From NCBI RefSeq assembly GCF_004762045.1, contig NZ_SJOM01000007.1, positions 2,601,655 to 2,665,654 on the forward strand: a DNA stretch of 64,000 nucleotides. Direction: 5' to 3'. Below the pieces are notes generated by a model. The model ran no database searches, was not told where the DNA came from, and saw only the letters and a list, made by a program, of their open reading frames with translations. Origin of the DNA: Mycobacterium sp. DL99 (lineage in GTDB: Bacteria; Actinomycetota; Actinomycetes; Mycobacteriales; Mycobacteriaceae). The position numbers and the translations under genes are program-made. Shown in pieces: positions 37,537 to 45,854 of this stretch (its first letter is position 1; each line of letters begins with the position of its first letter).

Positions 37537-38496
37537 CTAGCTGGCGTAGGAGCGGAGCCGATCGGCACGCTCGCCGTTGCGGAGCTTGGCCATCACCTCA
37601 CGCTCGATCTGGCGGACCCGCTCGCGGGACAGACCGAACAACTTGCCGATCTGGTCCAGGGTGCGGGGCTGGCCGTCGTCGAGGCCGAACCGCAACCGGA
37701 TCACCTGCTGCTCGCGCTCGTCGAGCGTGGCCAGCACGTGGCGGATGTCGGTGTGCAGCAGCTCGGAGATGACGGCGTTCTCGGCCGACATCGCGTTCTC
37801 GTCTTCGATGAAGTCGCCCAGCGGGGCTTCTTCGTCGGTGCCGACCGGCATGTCCAGGCTCACCGGGTCGCGGCTGTGCTCCAGCAGATCGTTGATCTTC
37901 TCGACCGGAATGCCGGACTCCTCGGCCAGTTCCTCGTCGGTGGCCTCGCGGCCAAGGTTCTGGTGCATCTCACGCTTGATCCGGGCCAGCTTGTTGACCT
38001 GCTCGACCAGGTGGACGGGGAGACGGATGGTGCGGCTCTGGTCCGCCATCCCGCGGGTGATCGCCTGGCGGATCCACCATGTGGCGTACGTGGAGAACTT
38101 GAAGCCCTTGGTGTAGTCGAACTTCTCCATCGCGCGGATCAGACCCAGGTTGCCTTCCTGGATCAGGTCCAGCAGCGGCATTCCGCGACCCGTGTACCGC
38201 TTGGCCAGCGAGACCACCAGGCGGAGGTTGGCTTCCAGCAGATGCCGGCGGGCCGCCTCACCGTCGCGGACGACGGTGGCCAGGTCGCGCTTGCGGTTCT
38301 CGCCCAGACGCTTCTTGGTGTTCAGCACGTGCTGGGCGTACAAGCCTGCCTCGATGCGCTTTGCGAGCTCTACCTCATCGGCGGCGTTGAGCAACGCCGT
38401 TTTGCCGATGCCGTTCAGATACACGCGCACGAGGTCGGCGGCAGGGCTCTGGGCGTCCAGATCACTGTCGACGCGGCTTGTGGTGGCATTTGCCAT
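37537..38496 (-). CDS. sigB: RNA polymerase sigma factor SigB
   Basis: Group 2 sigma factor (319 aa) for stress and stationary phase, closely related to SigA but without its long N-terminus. Regions: 1.2 ([28 protein letters not shown]), 2 ([55 protein letters not shown]), 3 and 4 ([26 protein letters not shown]). The start at 38496 ([13 protein letters not shown]) has AGGAGG 7 bp upstream; an ATG 30 bp earlier is not preferred. The upstream region carries a SigE/SigH-type promoter and a tandem repeat like an MprA box. Confidence 0.97.
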   Translation of the reverse strand: MANATTSRVDSDLDAQSPAADLVRVYLNGIGKTALLNAADEVELAKRIEAGLYAQHVLNTKKRLGENRKRDLATVVRDGEAARRHLLEANLRLVVSLAKRYTGRGMPLLDLIQEGNLGLIRAMEKFDYTKGFKFSTYATWWIRQAITRGMADQSRTIRLPVHLVEQVNKLARIKREMHQNLGREATDEELAEESGIPVEKINDLLEHSRDPVSLDMPVGTDEEAPLGDFIEDENAMSAENAVISELLHTDIRHVLATLDEREQQVIRLRFGLDDGQPRTLDQIGKLFGLSRERVRQIEREVMAKLRNGERADRLRSYAS

Positions 38497-38533
38497 GACG
38501 GCCTCCTGATCAGCTCGAACTGTCATGATCTAC

Positions 38534-38560
38534 AACGTCGTAGACGCCATGAGAGTTCCC
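38534..38560 (-). promoter_or_regulatory. SigE/SigH-type promoter of sigB
   Basis: On the minus strand GGGAACTC, 15 bp, CGTT (reverse complements at 38553-38560 and 38534-38537) fits the mycobacterial ECF consensus GGGAACY-N15/16-CGTT. It lies about 40-65 bp before the sigB start. sigB is a known SigE/SigH target in M. tuberculosis. Confidence 0.75.
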
Positions 38561-38608
38561 ACCGATCCCCGGATTCATGCCCGTTGAGCTGCGGTTTTTC
38601 CGAAGCGA

Positions 38609-38628
38609 CCTGAGAATGTCCTGAGAAT
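38609..38628 (-). promoter_or_regulatory. Tandem ATTCTCAGG repeat (MprA-box-like) upstream of sigB
   Basis: On the minus strand ATTCTCAGG-AC-ATTCTCAGG: two identical 9-mers, 11 bp start-to-start (one helical turn). MprA of M. tuberculosis binds two 8-bp direct repeats and regulates sigB, so this is a likely MprA site. Located 49-68 bp upstream of the ECF-type promoter. Confidence 0.55.
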
Positions 38629-38643
38629 AGCTAAAGAAGCCGC

Positions 38644-39072
38644 TCAGCTTGGGGCATCGTCGCCGGATCGCGCTGAGTCCGGTTGCGGTGGCATGAACGG
38701 TTCCTTCTGTAACGCCGGCCGCTCCGCGGTCGGGAACAGTGGAATCCGCTCGCCGCGACCTGCGTAGCGCCGTGGCTCCTCGGCGCTGCGCGGGGGACGA
38801 TCGTTTGCGATCAGCACCGCCATCCAGGGCAGCGGTATCGACACCGCGATGATCGCGAGCGAGATGAGCCCGTTCTGCCAGATGTTGTAGGCGACCGCCG
38901 CGAGGATGAGCGCCGGAATGCGGAAGGCCATCAGCGTCAGGTACTTGCGGACGCGTTGGCGATGCTGCACTTCGTATGCGGGTGCGGCTTTGGTGATGAG
39001 TACCGGGCGGGCTTCCTTGCCGAAATCGTCGCCGAAATCGTCGTCGAAACTCAGCTCGTGGCTTTGTTTCAT
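38644..39072 (-). CDS. DUF3099 small membrane protein (Rv2709-like)
   Basis: A 142-aa protein. Acidic N-terminus (DDDFGDDFG), two hydrophobic helices (about 48-90), and a charged Pro/Arg-rich C-terminus. ATG 39072 is used although the only purine-rich site (AGAGG) is very close to it; a GTG six codons upstream is possible. Function unknown; position matches Rv2709 next to sigB. Confidence 0.85.
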   Translation of the reverse strand: MKQSHELSFDDDFGDDFGKEARPVLITKAAPAYEVQHRQRVRKYLTLMAFRIPALILAAVAYNIWQNGLISLAIIAVSIPLPWMAVLIANDRPPRSAEEPRRYAGRGERIPLFPTAERPALQKEPFMPPQPDSARSGDDAPS

Positions 39073-39149
39073 GCCTCTACTGTTCCACACCTGGACCAGG
39101 TGGTGACAGGCGGATTTCTCTATGCCCCGCAGCCAGGCACAATAAAACT

Positions 39150-39386
39150 ATGCAGACCCAGACCATCGAGCGCCCGGACACCGACGAACGCGTCGACGAC
39201 GGGACCGACGACGACACCCCCAAGTTCTTTCATTACGTCAAGAAGAACAAGATCGCCGAAAGTGCCGTCATGGGCACGCATGTGGTCGCGCTGTGCGGCG
39301 AGGTGTTCCCCGTGACGAAGTCGGCCAAGCCGGGCTCTCCGGTGTGCCCCGACTGCAAGAAGATCTACGAATCGCTCAAGAAGTAG
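39150..39386 (+). CDS. DUF3039 small zinc-binding protein (Rv2708c-like)
   Basis: A 78-aa protein conserved across actinobacteria. After an acidic N-terminus it has FHYVKKNKIAESAVMGTHVV and a Cys site (ALCGEVF...VCPDCKK), giving a probable zinc ribbon. Function unknown. Its 3' end overlaps the convergent YihY gene by 11 bp. Confidence 0.92.
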   Translation: MQTQTIERPDTDERVDDGTDDDTPKFFHYVKKNKIAESAVMGTHVVALCGEVFPVTKSAKPGSPVCPDCKKIYESLKK

Positions 39387-40380
39387 GCGGCTGTAGCGGC
39401 GGCTCGGCGGACTCGGGCACACGGGTTTCGGCCGGTGCCTGGGCCCCGCTGTTGTGGCCGCCGTTGAGGGCTTTGTCCTCCAGCCATTCCCGCAGTCTCC
39501 TGGCGTGGGTGTCCGACGCGGGCCACTCCTCTTGAATGGCCGCATTGAGTTCGGCGCCGAGCATGATGGCAAAACCCAGGAAGAACGCGAACAGTAGAAA
39601 CGCGATCGGTGTGGCCAGCGCGCCGTAGGTGTAGCCGGTGCTGGTGATCCAGGTCAGATAGATCCGCAGCCCGAATGTGGCGACCAGGAACACGACGGTG
39701 GCCAGTATCGCGCCGAGCATCAGTCGGTGCGTCGGGATCGGCGCAGGCAACGAGACCCGGTACAGAATGGTCACCCCGATGAAAACCGCCAGGAAAAGCG
39801 CTGGGTAATACCCGTAGCGCAGCACGTTGTCCCAGCTGTCCGGGATGTGTTCGGAGATCGCACGCGGGCCCAGCGCCAGAAGCGGCGCGGCCCCGATGGC
39901 GGAGACCAGCATGATCACGTAGAGCCCCAGCGCATAGAAGCGCTGCCGCACCGGATGCCGCAACGGCGTCTGGTCGTGGGCCTCCACGATGGAGTCCACG
40001 AACGCCGAGACTGCCGACGACCCGGCCCACAACGAGATCACGAAGCCCACGGACACCACTTCGCCCCGGGCGCCCCGCACGATGTCACGGATCGTCGGTT
40101 CGATGATCTCGTTGACGACGTTGGGGGAGAAGAAGCTGTTCGCCGCGTTGATCAGCTGATCCTGGATCGTCGGCAAGGTGTCCGGCCCGAACAACGGTGC
40201 GATGTAGGCCAGGCTGCCGAGCATCCCCAACAGGAGGGGAGGCAGTGACAACGCGCACCAGAACGCCGCCTGCGCAGACTCCGAGAAGATGGAGTCGTCC
40301 CAGCTCTTCGACAACGTGCGTCGAGTGATGTGCCAGATGTGGTGGCGTGATGGTGGTACTGGAAGTGGCTGGCCAGTCAT
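39376..40380 (-). CDS. YihY/BrkB-family membrane protein (Rv2707-like)
   Basis: A 334-aa inner-membrane protein with about six hydrophobic segments; family markers are FWCALSLPPLLLGMLGSLAYI, WAGSSAVSAFVDSIVEAHDQT and GYTYGALATPIAFLLFAFFLGFAIMLGAELNAA. C-terminal tail is hydrophilic. Once misannotated as RNase BN; function is unresolved. ATG 40380. Confidence 0.93.
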   Translation of the reverse strand: MTGQPLPVPPSRHHIWHITRRTLSKSWDDSIFSESAQAAFWCALSLPPLLLGMLGSLAYIAPLFGPDTLPTIQDQLINAANSFFSPNVVNEIIEPTIRDIVRGARGEVVSVGFVISLWAGSSAVSAFVDSIVEAHDQTPLRHPVRQRFYALGLYVIMLVSAIGAAPLLALGPRAISEHIPDSWDNVLRYGYYPALFLAVFIGVTILYRVSLPAPIPTHRLMLGAILATVVFLVATFGLRIYLTWITSTGYTYGALATPIAFLLFAFFLGFAIMLGAELNAAIQEEWPASDTHARRLREWLEDKALNGGHNSGAQAPAETRVPESAEPPLQPPTS

Positions 40381-40465
40381 GACCAGTCAAGCATTACTGA
40401 CGAAACGTGCTCCTGCCCAGGCGGGGTGGTGTCGGAGGTTACGAAAGGTGCCGCGCCGACGGCCG

Positions 40466-40657
40466 TTATGCCTCGGCCGCGCTGGTCTCGAGCACTGCGG
40501 CCAGCTCGACCAGCTTGGCCTCGTGCTCATTGGCATGGTGCTGGCAGAAGAGCAGCTCCGCCCCCGAGGGCAGCTTCGCGCGCACGCGTGCGGCCGCACC
40601 GCAACGATCGCAGCGATCGGCTCTGGTTAGCTCGGGGCTTGTCAGAGTTGCGTTCAT
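40466..40657 (-). CDS. Small zinc-ribbon protein (DUF7455-like)
   Basis: A 63-aa protein with CDRCG (C16-x2-C19) and FCQHH (C38, H40, H41), a compact Cys/His metal site. The ATG at 40657 is preceded by ACGGAGGAGCC, so the frame is shorter than its open reading frame. Such proteins are common near sigma-factor genes in actinobacteria. Function unknown. Confidence 0.82.
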   Translation of the reverse strand: MNATLTSPELTRADRCDRCGAAARVRAKLPSGAELLFCQHHANEHEAKLVELAAVLETSAAEA

Positions 40658-40816
40658 GGCTCCTCCGTCTTCTGCTCTGCGCATCTCGGCAAAGGCGCCT
40701 TGATTGCGTATGTCTACTCTGTCAGACGTTTTGGATTCCGGCCTTGTTCCCCAATGGTTCACCGGTGTGTCGTGTCTCACTTGGCCGCCGTGTTGCTGGC
40801 GGGGCAAGCTGACGGT

Positions 40817-41191
40817 ATGCATCCATCGCCGCGTGTCCTGGTTCACCTGTGCAGCGTCGAGGACTGGCTGACGGCTCAGCGTAGCGGCGAACACCGTCCG
40901 GACTCACTCGGGGTGCAGGGCTTCGTCCACCTTTCGGCTCCGGGGCAGGTCCATCTGCCGGCCAACCGGCTCTACTCCGGACGCGGCGACCTGGTGCTGC
41001 TGCACATCGATCCGGAGAAGTTGATGGATCCGGTGCGCTGGGAGCCGGGGGTTCCGACGGACCCTGAATCGATGCTCTTCCCGCATCTGTACGGCCCGCT
41101 GCCGGTGGGCGCTGTGATGAGCACCACGGCCTATGTGCCTGACGACCAGGGGCGGTTCGCGCCGCTGACCGGCGACACGCCGTCGCGGTAG
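40817..41191 (+). CDS. DUF952 family protein
   Basis: A 124-aa protein matching the DUF952 pattern: VLVHLCSVEDWLTAQ, GFVHLSAPGQVHLPANRLY, LVLLHIDPEKL and FPHLYGPLPVGAV. DUF952 folds like ADP-ribosyltransferases, but a function is not established. ATG 40817 (MHPSPRV) is preferred over an upstream in-frame ATG at 40700. Confidence 0.88.
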   Translation: MHPSPRVLVHLCSVEDWLTAQRSGEHRPDSLGVQGFVHLSAPGQVHLPANRLYSGRGDLVLLHIDPEKLMDPVRWEPGVPTDPESMLFPHLYGPLPVGAVMSTTAYVPDDQGRFAPLTGDTPSR

Positions 41192-41205
41192 AGCGCACTC
41201 AGCGG
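41192..41205 (-). promoter_or_regulatory. Island element, weak copy upstream of the TetR gene
   Basis: Minus strand CCGCTGAGTGCGCT, 11 of 14 matches to CCGCTGRGYGRGAC, just before the TetR GTG at 41234. The weakest of eight copies and it overlaps the end of the DUF952 gene's trailing sequence. Confidence 0.35.
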
Positions 41206-41233
41206 CCGGTGCGGCCCGTGACATGCTCGTCGG

Positions 41234-41872
41234 GTGTCCGGCGCAGCCCAGAATCGGCAGGGCGCGGCCACCCGGCTGCGCCTGGTGAAGGCCGCCGAAC
41301 GATTGTTCGCCGCTCAAGGGGTCGATGCGGTATCGGTGCGCGCGGTCAATGCCGCCGCGGGCCTCGGTGCGGCCTCGGTGCATTACCACTTCGGATCCAA
41401 GGATGACCTGCTGCGCGCGGTGCTCACCGACGTCGGTGCGCCGGTGCGCGACGAGATCGCGGTCAACGTGGCGGTACTCGCCGCCGATCCGGTCGCGCCG
41501 AGTCCTGACGCCCTGGTCCGCGCGGTCACCGAGCCGTATCTGAAACTGCTGGTGCGCCATCGGGTCCGGGGAATGCGGTGGATCAAGATCATCGCGCAGA
41601 TCTCGCAGGAGAACAATCCGGTGCTTCTCGCTACCGAGCAGCACCTGCCCGACGAACTGTTCACCCAAGTTCAGCGGGCCTTTCCGGATTCCGACCCGGC
41701 GCGCCTGGAACTGCGCTGGGCCATCTCGATCATGAACTTCATCCAAGCGCTGAGTCGGGCCGACGAATGGCGCCGTAACGGCAGCCGTCTCGACGAGGAC
41801 GAACTGCGCGATTTCTACGACGACCTGGTGTGTTTCGTCGTCGGCGGCGTCGATCGCCTCCTCGGTTCCTGA
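41234..41872 (+). CDS. TetR-family transcriptional regulator
   Basis: A 212-aa regulator. N-terminal helix-turn-helix at about 15-60 (ATRLRLVKAAERLFAAQGVD, NAAAGLGAASVHYHFGSKDD). The ligand domain is not assignable to a substrate. GTG start. It is 87 bp before the LLM gene and in the same direction; the palindrome at 41916 lies in between and is the natural candidate operator. Probable local repressor of the catabolic island. Confidence 0.92.
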   Translation: MSGAAQNRQGAATRLRLVKAAERLFAAQGVDAVSVRAVNAAAGLGAASVHYHFGSKDDLLRAVLTDVGAPVRDEIAVNVAVLAADPVAPSPDALVRAVTEPYLKLLVRHRVRGMRWIKIIAQISQENNPVLLATEQHLPDELFTQVQRAFPDSDPARLELRWAISIMNFIQALSRADEWRRNGSRLDEDELRDFYDDLVCFVVGGVDRLLGS

Positions 41873-41880
41873 ACTGATCC

Positions 41881-41894
41881 GTCCTACCCAGCGG
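41881..41894 (-). promoter_or_regulatory. Island element upstream of the LLM gene
   Basis: Minus strand CCGCTGGGTAGGAC, 13 of 14 matches to CCGCTGRGYGRGAC. Located 66 bp before the LLM start, in reverse orientation to it. Confidence 0.5.
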
Positions 41895-41915
41895 GAGCTT
41901 TCGCGGCTGAATTTA

Positions 41916-41944
41916 TGGATCACTTGATCCAATCAATTGATCCA
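41916..41944. promoter_or_regulatory. TetR-type operator with tandem half-site
   Basis: TGGATCA-CT-TGATCCA (41916-41931) is a perfect inverted repeat; a further TTGATCCA copy lies at 41937-41944 (13 bp from the first TTGATCCA). It ends 15 bp before the LLM ATG (41960). The adjacent TetR gene is the likely source of the binding protein. Confidence 0.65.
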
Positions 41945-41959
41945 GATAACGTCCGGGAC

Positions 41960-43156
41960 ATGTGGAATTCGAGTTCGATCAAGTTCGGGGCGTTCCTGGC
42001 GCCCTACCACCCCCTCAACGCCGACCCGGCACTGCAGCTGCGGCGTGACATCGACCTGATGGAACACCTCGACCATCTCGGCTTCGACGAGGCGTGGATG
42101 GGTGAGCACCACTCGACCGGGTCTGAAATCGTCCCTGCGCCAGACATGTTCATCGCCGCAGCAGCAGAGCGCACCGAGCGCATCCGCTTCGGCACCGGCG
42201 TGATGTCGCTGCCCTACCACCACCCGCTGGTCACCGCGGACCGCATCACCCAACTCGATCTGCAGACCCGCGGCCGGCTGATCGTCGGCACCGGGCCGGG
42301 CAAGATCCCGCTGGACGCGCACATGATGGGGATCAACCCGAGCGACCAGCGTCGCATGCAGGGCGAGGCGCTGGAGGCGGTACTTCGGCTGCTATGCGGC
42401 GAGGTCGTCAACATGGAGACCGACTGGTTCACCCTCCGCGATGCGCGGGCCCAGTTGCCCACCTACGATCCGGCAGGCATCGAGGTGGCGACCGCGTCGA
42501 CCATCTCTCCGAACGGGTCGGTGCTCGCCGGCACGCACGGGCTGTCCCTGCTGTCGCTGGCGGCCAGCTCACCGACCGGATTCGACGTGCTCGACCGCAA
42601 CTGGGGTGTCTACGAGAAGGTTTCGGCCGAGAACGGACACCGGGCGGACCGCTCCACCTGGCGCCTGGTCAATCCGATGTTCATCGCCGAGACCCGCGCC
42701 GACGCGGAGCGGGCCGTCAGCCGCCGGATCCATGCCATCGCCGAATACGTCAACCGCCAGCAGGGCATCAACCCCGACTGGGCGCAGACCCCCGAGGGCA
42801 TCATCAACCAGTGGCGCACCGACAACCTGGGCGAGTTCGGCCAGGTCATCATCGGAACGCCTGAGGATGCGATCGCGCAGATCGAGCGTCTCATCGAGAA
42901 GACCGGCGGATTCGGCACGCTGCTGATCATGCATGTGGACATGGCCGGCTGGGAGGACACGAAGCGCAGCTACGAACTGTTCGCCTCCGAGGTCGTCCCG
43001 CACTTCAAGAACCGCAACGTCGGCCGGCAGGCCAGCATGCAATTCGCCGAGGACAACAGCCAGTACCTTCTCGGCGGCCTCATCGGCGCGATCACCAAGG
43101 CGCACACCGACTATTACGGCCAGCCTGCCGAGCAGCTCGCCGGGCAGGGGGCCTGA
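41960..43156 (+). CDS. LLM-class flavin-dependent monooxygenase
   Basis: Luciferase-like (FMN-dependent) monooxygenase, 398 aa. Motifs: KFGAFLAPYHPLNADPALQL, DEAWMGEHHSTGSEIVPAPD, RIRFGTGVMSLPYHHPLVTA, RLIVGTGPGKIPLDAHMMG. Best resemblance is to alkane/limonene-type LLM oxygenases; the substrate is not readable. The start at 41960 (MWNSSSIKFG) follows GTCCGGG; an upstream ATG at 41915 lies inside the operator palindrome and is rejected. The stop overlaps the next ATG (TGATG), so it is coupled to the alcohol dehydrogenase. Confidence 0.92.
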   Translation: MWNSSSIKFGAFLAPYHPLNADPALQLRRDIDLMEHLDHLGFDEAWMGEHHSTGSEIVPAPDMFIAAAAERTERIRFGTGVMSLPYHHPLVTADRITQLDLQTRGRLIVGTGPGKIPLDAHMMGINPSDQRRMQGEALEAVLRLLCGEVVNMETDWFTLRDARAQLPTYDPAGIEVATASTISPNGSVLAGTHGLSLLSLAASSPTGFDVLDRNWGVYEKVSAENGHRADRSTWRLVNPMFIAETRADAERAVSRRIHAIAEYVNRQQGINPDWAQTPEGIINQWRTDNLGEFGQVIIGTPEDAIAQIERLIEKTGGFGTLLIMHVDMAGWEDTKRSYELFASEVVPHFKNRNVGRQASMQFAEDNSQYLLGGLIGAITKAHTDYYGQPAEQLAGQGA

Positions 43157-44208
43157 TGCGCGCGGCGCAGTACTTCGAAGGCACGTTCACCGTCACCGAC
43201 GTCACCGAGCCTCCGGCCACCGGGCCCGGGCAACTGCGCATCAAGGTTGTGGCCTGCGGCATCTGCGGCAGCGATCTGAGCATGTCGAAGGATCCGTGCC
43301 GGTTCGTGTCGGTCGCAGCCGCCGGGGGCTTCCCGCTCGCGGTGTTCGACCACAGCAAGCCCATCGTGCTCGGACACGAGTACGCCGGCACGGTCGTCGA
43401 ATGCGGTCCGGGCGTCACCGATTTCGAGGTGGGTGACCGGGTCGCGGGTATCGGCGTCGCCACCGAGGCCGGCACCGGCATACCGACGATCATCGGCTAT
43501 TCGAACGAATACCACGGTGCCTTCGGCGAGTTCATCGTCGTCGACGGGTTCTGGGTGCGCAGGGTGCCGGACGGGTTGTCACTCGAGCACGCAACGCTGG
43601 CCGAGCCGCTGCACGTCGGCGAGATGCACGTGCAGCAGTCGGGGCTCACCGAGGCCGACGCCGCACTGGTGATCGGTTGCGGCTCTATCGGTCTCGGCAC
43701 GATCCTGGCGGCCAAGGCCCACGGTGCGCACACGGTGATCGCCGCCGAGCCATCGCCCAAGCGCCGCGAGCTGGCACTCAAGATGGGTGCCGACATCGTG
43801 GTCGACCCGAACGAGCAGGATCCCATCGAGCTGTGGAATTCGATGCTCATGGAAGGCCGCGGCGGTAATGGCATCCTCATCGCCTACGAGTGCAGCGGGC
43901 GCGTCGGCACCCTCAACACGCTGACCCACACCTTGCCGTTCGGATCCCGGATCCAGGTCGTGGCTTCACCTTTCGGTGACGAGACGATCATCCCGGTGGT
44001 CGCCCAGTTCCGGCAGATCGCGATCAACTTCGGCCACGGCCCCTACCATGAGGCCTATGACACCGTGCTGAAGCGGCTGGCCGACGGCGAGATCGACGCC
44101 GAGGCGATCATCACCGGCCGGGTCGGTCTGGACGGGCTGGGCGACGCTTTCGAGGCGCTGCGTGACCCCGAGGCGCACGTCAAGATCCTGGTGCTGCCCG
44201 GGGCGTGA
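43156..44208 (+). CDS. Zinc-dependent alcohol dehydrogenase (MDR family, AdhD-like)
   Basis: A 350-aa medium-chain dehydrogenase. Catalytic zinc ligands C37 (GICGSD) and H74-E75 (LGHEYAG); Rossmann motif LVIGCGSIGLGTILAAKA. The four-cysteine structural zinc lobe is missing: the expected region reads GIGVATEAGTGIPTIIG. Coupled to the LLM gene by a one-base overlap, so it probably oxidises the alcohol formed there or another alcohol of the pathway. Comparable by class to AdhD of the mymA operon. Confidence 0.93.
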   Translation: MRAAQYFEGTFTVTDVTEPPATGPGQLRIKVVACGICGSDLSMSKDPCRFVSVAAAGGFPLAVFDHSKPIVLGHEYAGTVVECGPGVTDFEVGDRVAGIGVATEAGTGIPTIIGYSNEYHGAFGEFIVVDGFWVRRVPDGLSLEHATLAEPLHVGEMHVQQSGLTEADAALVIGCGSIGLGTILAAKAHGAHTVIAAEPSPKRRELALKMGADIVVDPNEQDPIELWNSMLMEGRGGNGILIAYECSGRVGTLNTLTHTLPFGSRIQVVASPFGDETIIPVVAQFRQIAINFGHGPYHEAYDTVLKRLADGEIDAEAIITGRVGLDGLGDAFEALRDPEAHVKILVLPGA

Positions 44209-44219
44209 GGTCGGCGAAG

Positions 44220-44254
44220 TCCGCGCTGTGCGTCGAGGGGGCGCGCAGCGCGGA
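44220..44254. terminator. Bidirectional hairpin between adh and SDR genes
   Basis: Perfect 9-bp arms TCCGCGCTG (44220-44228) and CAGCGCGGA (44246-44254) at a convergent junction. Confidence 0.6.
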
Positions 44255-44261
44255 ATCGCGG

Positions 44262-45044
44262 TCAGCCGGCGTGAACCGGCGTCACCGGAATGCGGCCGGC
44301 ACTGGCGCCACCATCGACGGTCAGATCCGCGCCGGTGATGTACGACGATGCGTCCGAGGCGAGGAATGCCACGACGTCGGCAACCTCTTCGGGGGTACCG
44401 ACGCGCGTGAGTGGCGCACCGGGATGACCTCCGAGACCGCGTTCCACCTCGAGATGGGCGATCATCGGCGTGTCGATCATGCCGGGATAGACGGTGTTGA
44501 CCCGAATGCCAAACGGGCCCAGCTCGATTGCCGCGACCTTCGACATGCCGCGCAAGCCCCACTTCGATGCGCCGTATGCGGTGTAGCCCGCGAGTCCCTG
44601 CACACCGGCCTGTGACGAGATGTTGACGATCGAGCCGCCGCCGGCGGCCTTCATCGGTTCCGTGACGGCCTGCATGCCGAGGAAGGCGCCGATGAGATTG
44701 ACCCGCAGCATCTGCTCGAATCCGGCGGTGTCCTGCTCAGCCAGCGGCACCACCTTGCAGATGGCGGCATTGTTGACCAGCACGTCGACCCGTCCGAACT
44801 CCGCCATCGCGGTATCGACGGTTGTGCGCCAATCGATTTCGCTGCCCACATCGTGGCGGACGAAGCGGGCGGCGGGGCCGATCGATTCGGCGACCGGCTC
44901 ACCCTCTTCGGCGAGGACGTCGGTCAGTACCACCCGGGCACCGAGCGCGGCGAACAACCGCGCTTCGGCTTCACCCTGTCCGCGGGCGGCGCCGGTGACG
45001 ATCGCGACCTTGCCGGACAGATCCATCAGCTTCGCGTTCACCAT
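44262..45044 (-). CDS. SDR oxidoreductase, hydroxysteroid-dehydrogenase-like
   Basis: A 260-aa classical SDR: cofactor motif TGAARGQG (17-24), NNAA at about 91, catalytic Y157-x3-K161 with serine in NISSQAG. VNTVYPGMIDTPM follows. Resembles 3-alpha/20-beta-hydroxysteroid dehydrogenases. Last gene of a minus-strand operon (fadD, esterase, SDR, SDR), 2 bp after the preceding SDR. Likely interconverts a ring alcohol and ketone. Confidence 0.93.
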   Translation of the reverse strand: MVNAKLMDLSGKVAIVTGAARGQGEAEARLFAALGARVVLTDVLAEEGEPVAESIGPAARFVRHDVGSEIDWRTTVDTAMAEFGRVDVLVNNAAICKVVPLAEQDTAGFEQMLRVNLIGAFLGMQAVTEPMKAAGGGSIVNISSQAGVQGLAGYTAYGASKWGLRGMSKVAAIELGPFGIRVNTVYPGMIDTPMIAHLEVERGLGGHPGAPLTRVGTPEEVADVVAFLASDASSYITGADLTVDGGASAGRIPVTPVHAG

Positions 45045-45046
45045 GG

Positions 45047-45844
45047 CTACTTCTCGTTCTGGTCGATGCCGGTCAGCAGGATCTCCGACATCCGGCGGGG
45101 GAACTCGGTGACCTTGGCCATGGCCACGATCTGACGCGGCATGACGACATGGCGCTTGTTGCGTTCGATGGCGTCGGCGATGGCAGTGGCCACGACCTCG
45201 GGCTCGAGTGCGGACGAAGGCAGCATCCGCAGGCGTTCGAACCGCTCGATCGTCTTGCGCGCGGGTGTGAATTCCCGGATGTGGTCGATCATGTCGGTCC
45301 TCACCTCGCCGAGCTGGACGAGCGTGGTGCCCACAGGCTTACCCCGCAGCTCCGCGCGGATACCGGCGGTGAAATGGCTCAGGCCGGCCTTGGAGGTGCC
45401 GTACAACGTGACGCCGGGACCCTGCGCGATCGCACCGTAGGACGACACGTTGACGATGTGACCGCGGCCCCGGCGCACCATCCGCGGCATGGCCTGGCGG
45501 CACAACTCCAGGGGTGCGGCGAGGTTGACCTGCAGGAGGTTCTGCACGTCGGAGGCGCTGGCGTCGGGGAACAGGCCGACCCGGTCGATTCCGGCATTGT
45601 TGACCAGGATGTCGACGGGGCCGTCGGCCTCGACCTGGTCCAGCAGTGCCTCGACGGCGGCGGGATCGGTGAGGTCGGTCGGGTAGGCCTTGCCGCCGAT
45701 CTCCTTGGCGAGCAGGTTGAGCGACTCGGCATCGCGGGCCACCACGGCGACGTCGACGCCGCGTGCGGCCAGCACCTCGGCGATGCTCTTGCCCAGTCCG
45801 CGGCTCGCGCCGGTGACCAGAGCGCGGGTGTTCCTCAGCTTCAT
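45047..45844 (-). CDS. SDR oxidoreductase (SadH-like)
   Basis: A 265-aa SDR with TGASRGLG (11-18), VNNAG, catalytic Y148-x3-K152 and a C-terminal extension rich in basic residues (VATAIADAIERNKRHVVMPRQ) of the kind seen in SadH or fatty-acyl reductase-like SDRs. AAAGG lies 7 bp before the ATG at 45844; the longer open frame upstream is rejected. Probably acts on acyl or alicyclic alcohol/ketone. Confidence 0.92.
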   Translation of the reverse strand: MKLRNTRALVTGASRGLGKSIAEVLAARGVDVAVVARDAESLNLLAKEIGGKAYPTDLTDPAAVEALLDQVEADGPVDILVNNAGIDRVGLFPDASASDVQNLLQVNLAAPLELCRQAMPRMVRRGRGHIVNVSSYGAIAQGPGVTLYGTSKAGLSHFTAGIRAELRGKPVGTTLVQLGEVRTDMIDHIREFTPARKTIERFERLRMLPSSALEPEVVATAIADAIERNKRHVVMPRQIVAMAKVTEFPRRMSEILLTGIDQNEK

Positions 45845-45854
45845 GGGTTGCCTT

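Noticed and set aside
36600..38700. IdeR iron box near ideR or sigB
   Set aside because: No sequence close to TTAGGTTAGSCTAACCTAA was seen by eye in these gaps.
41915..41959. Upstream ATG for the LLM gene (MDHLIQSIDPDN)
   Set aside because: Those codons are made of the TGGATCA/TGATCCA operator array and lack a ribosome-binding site.
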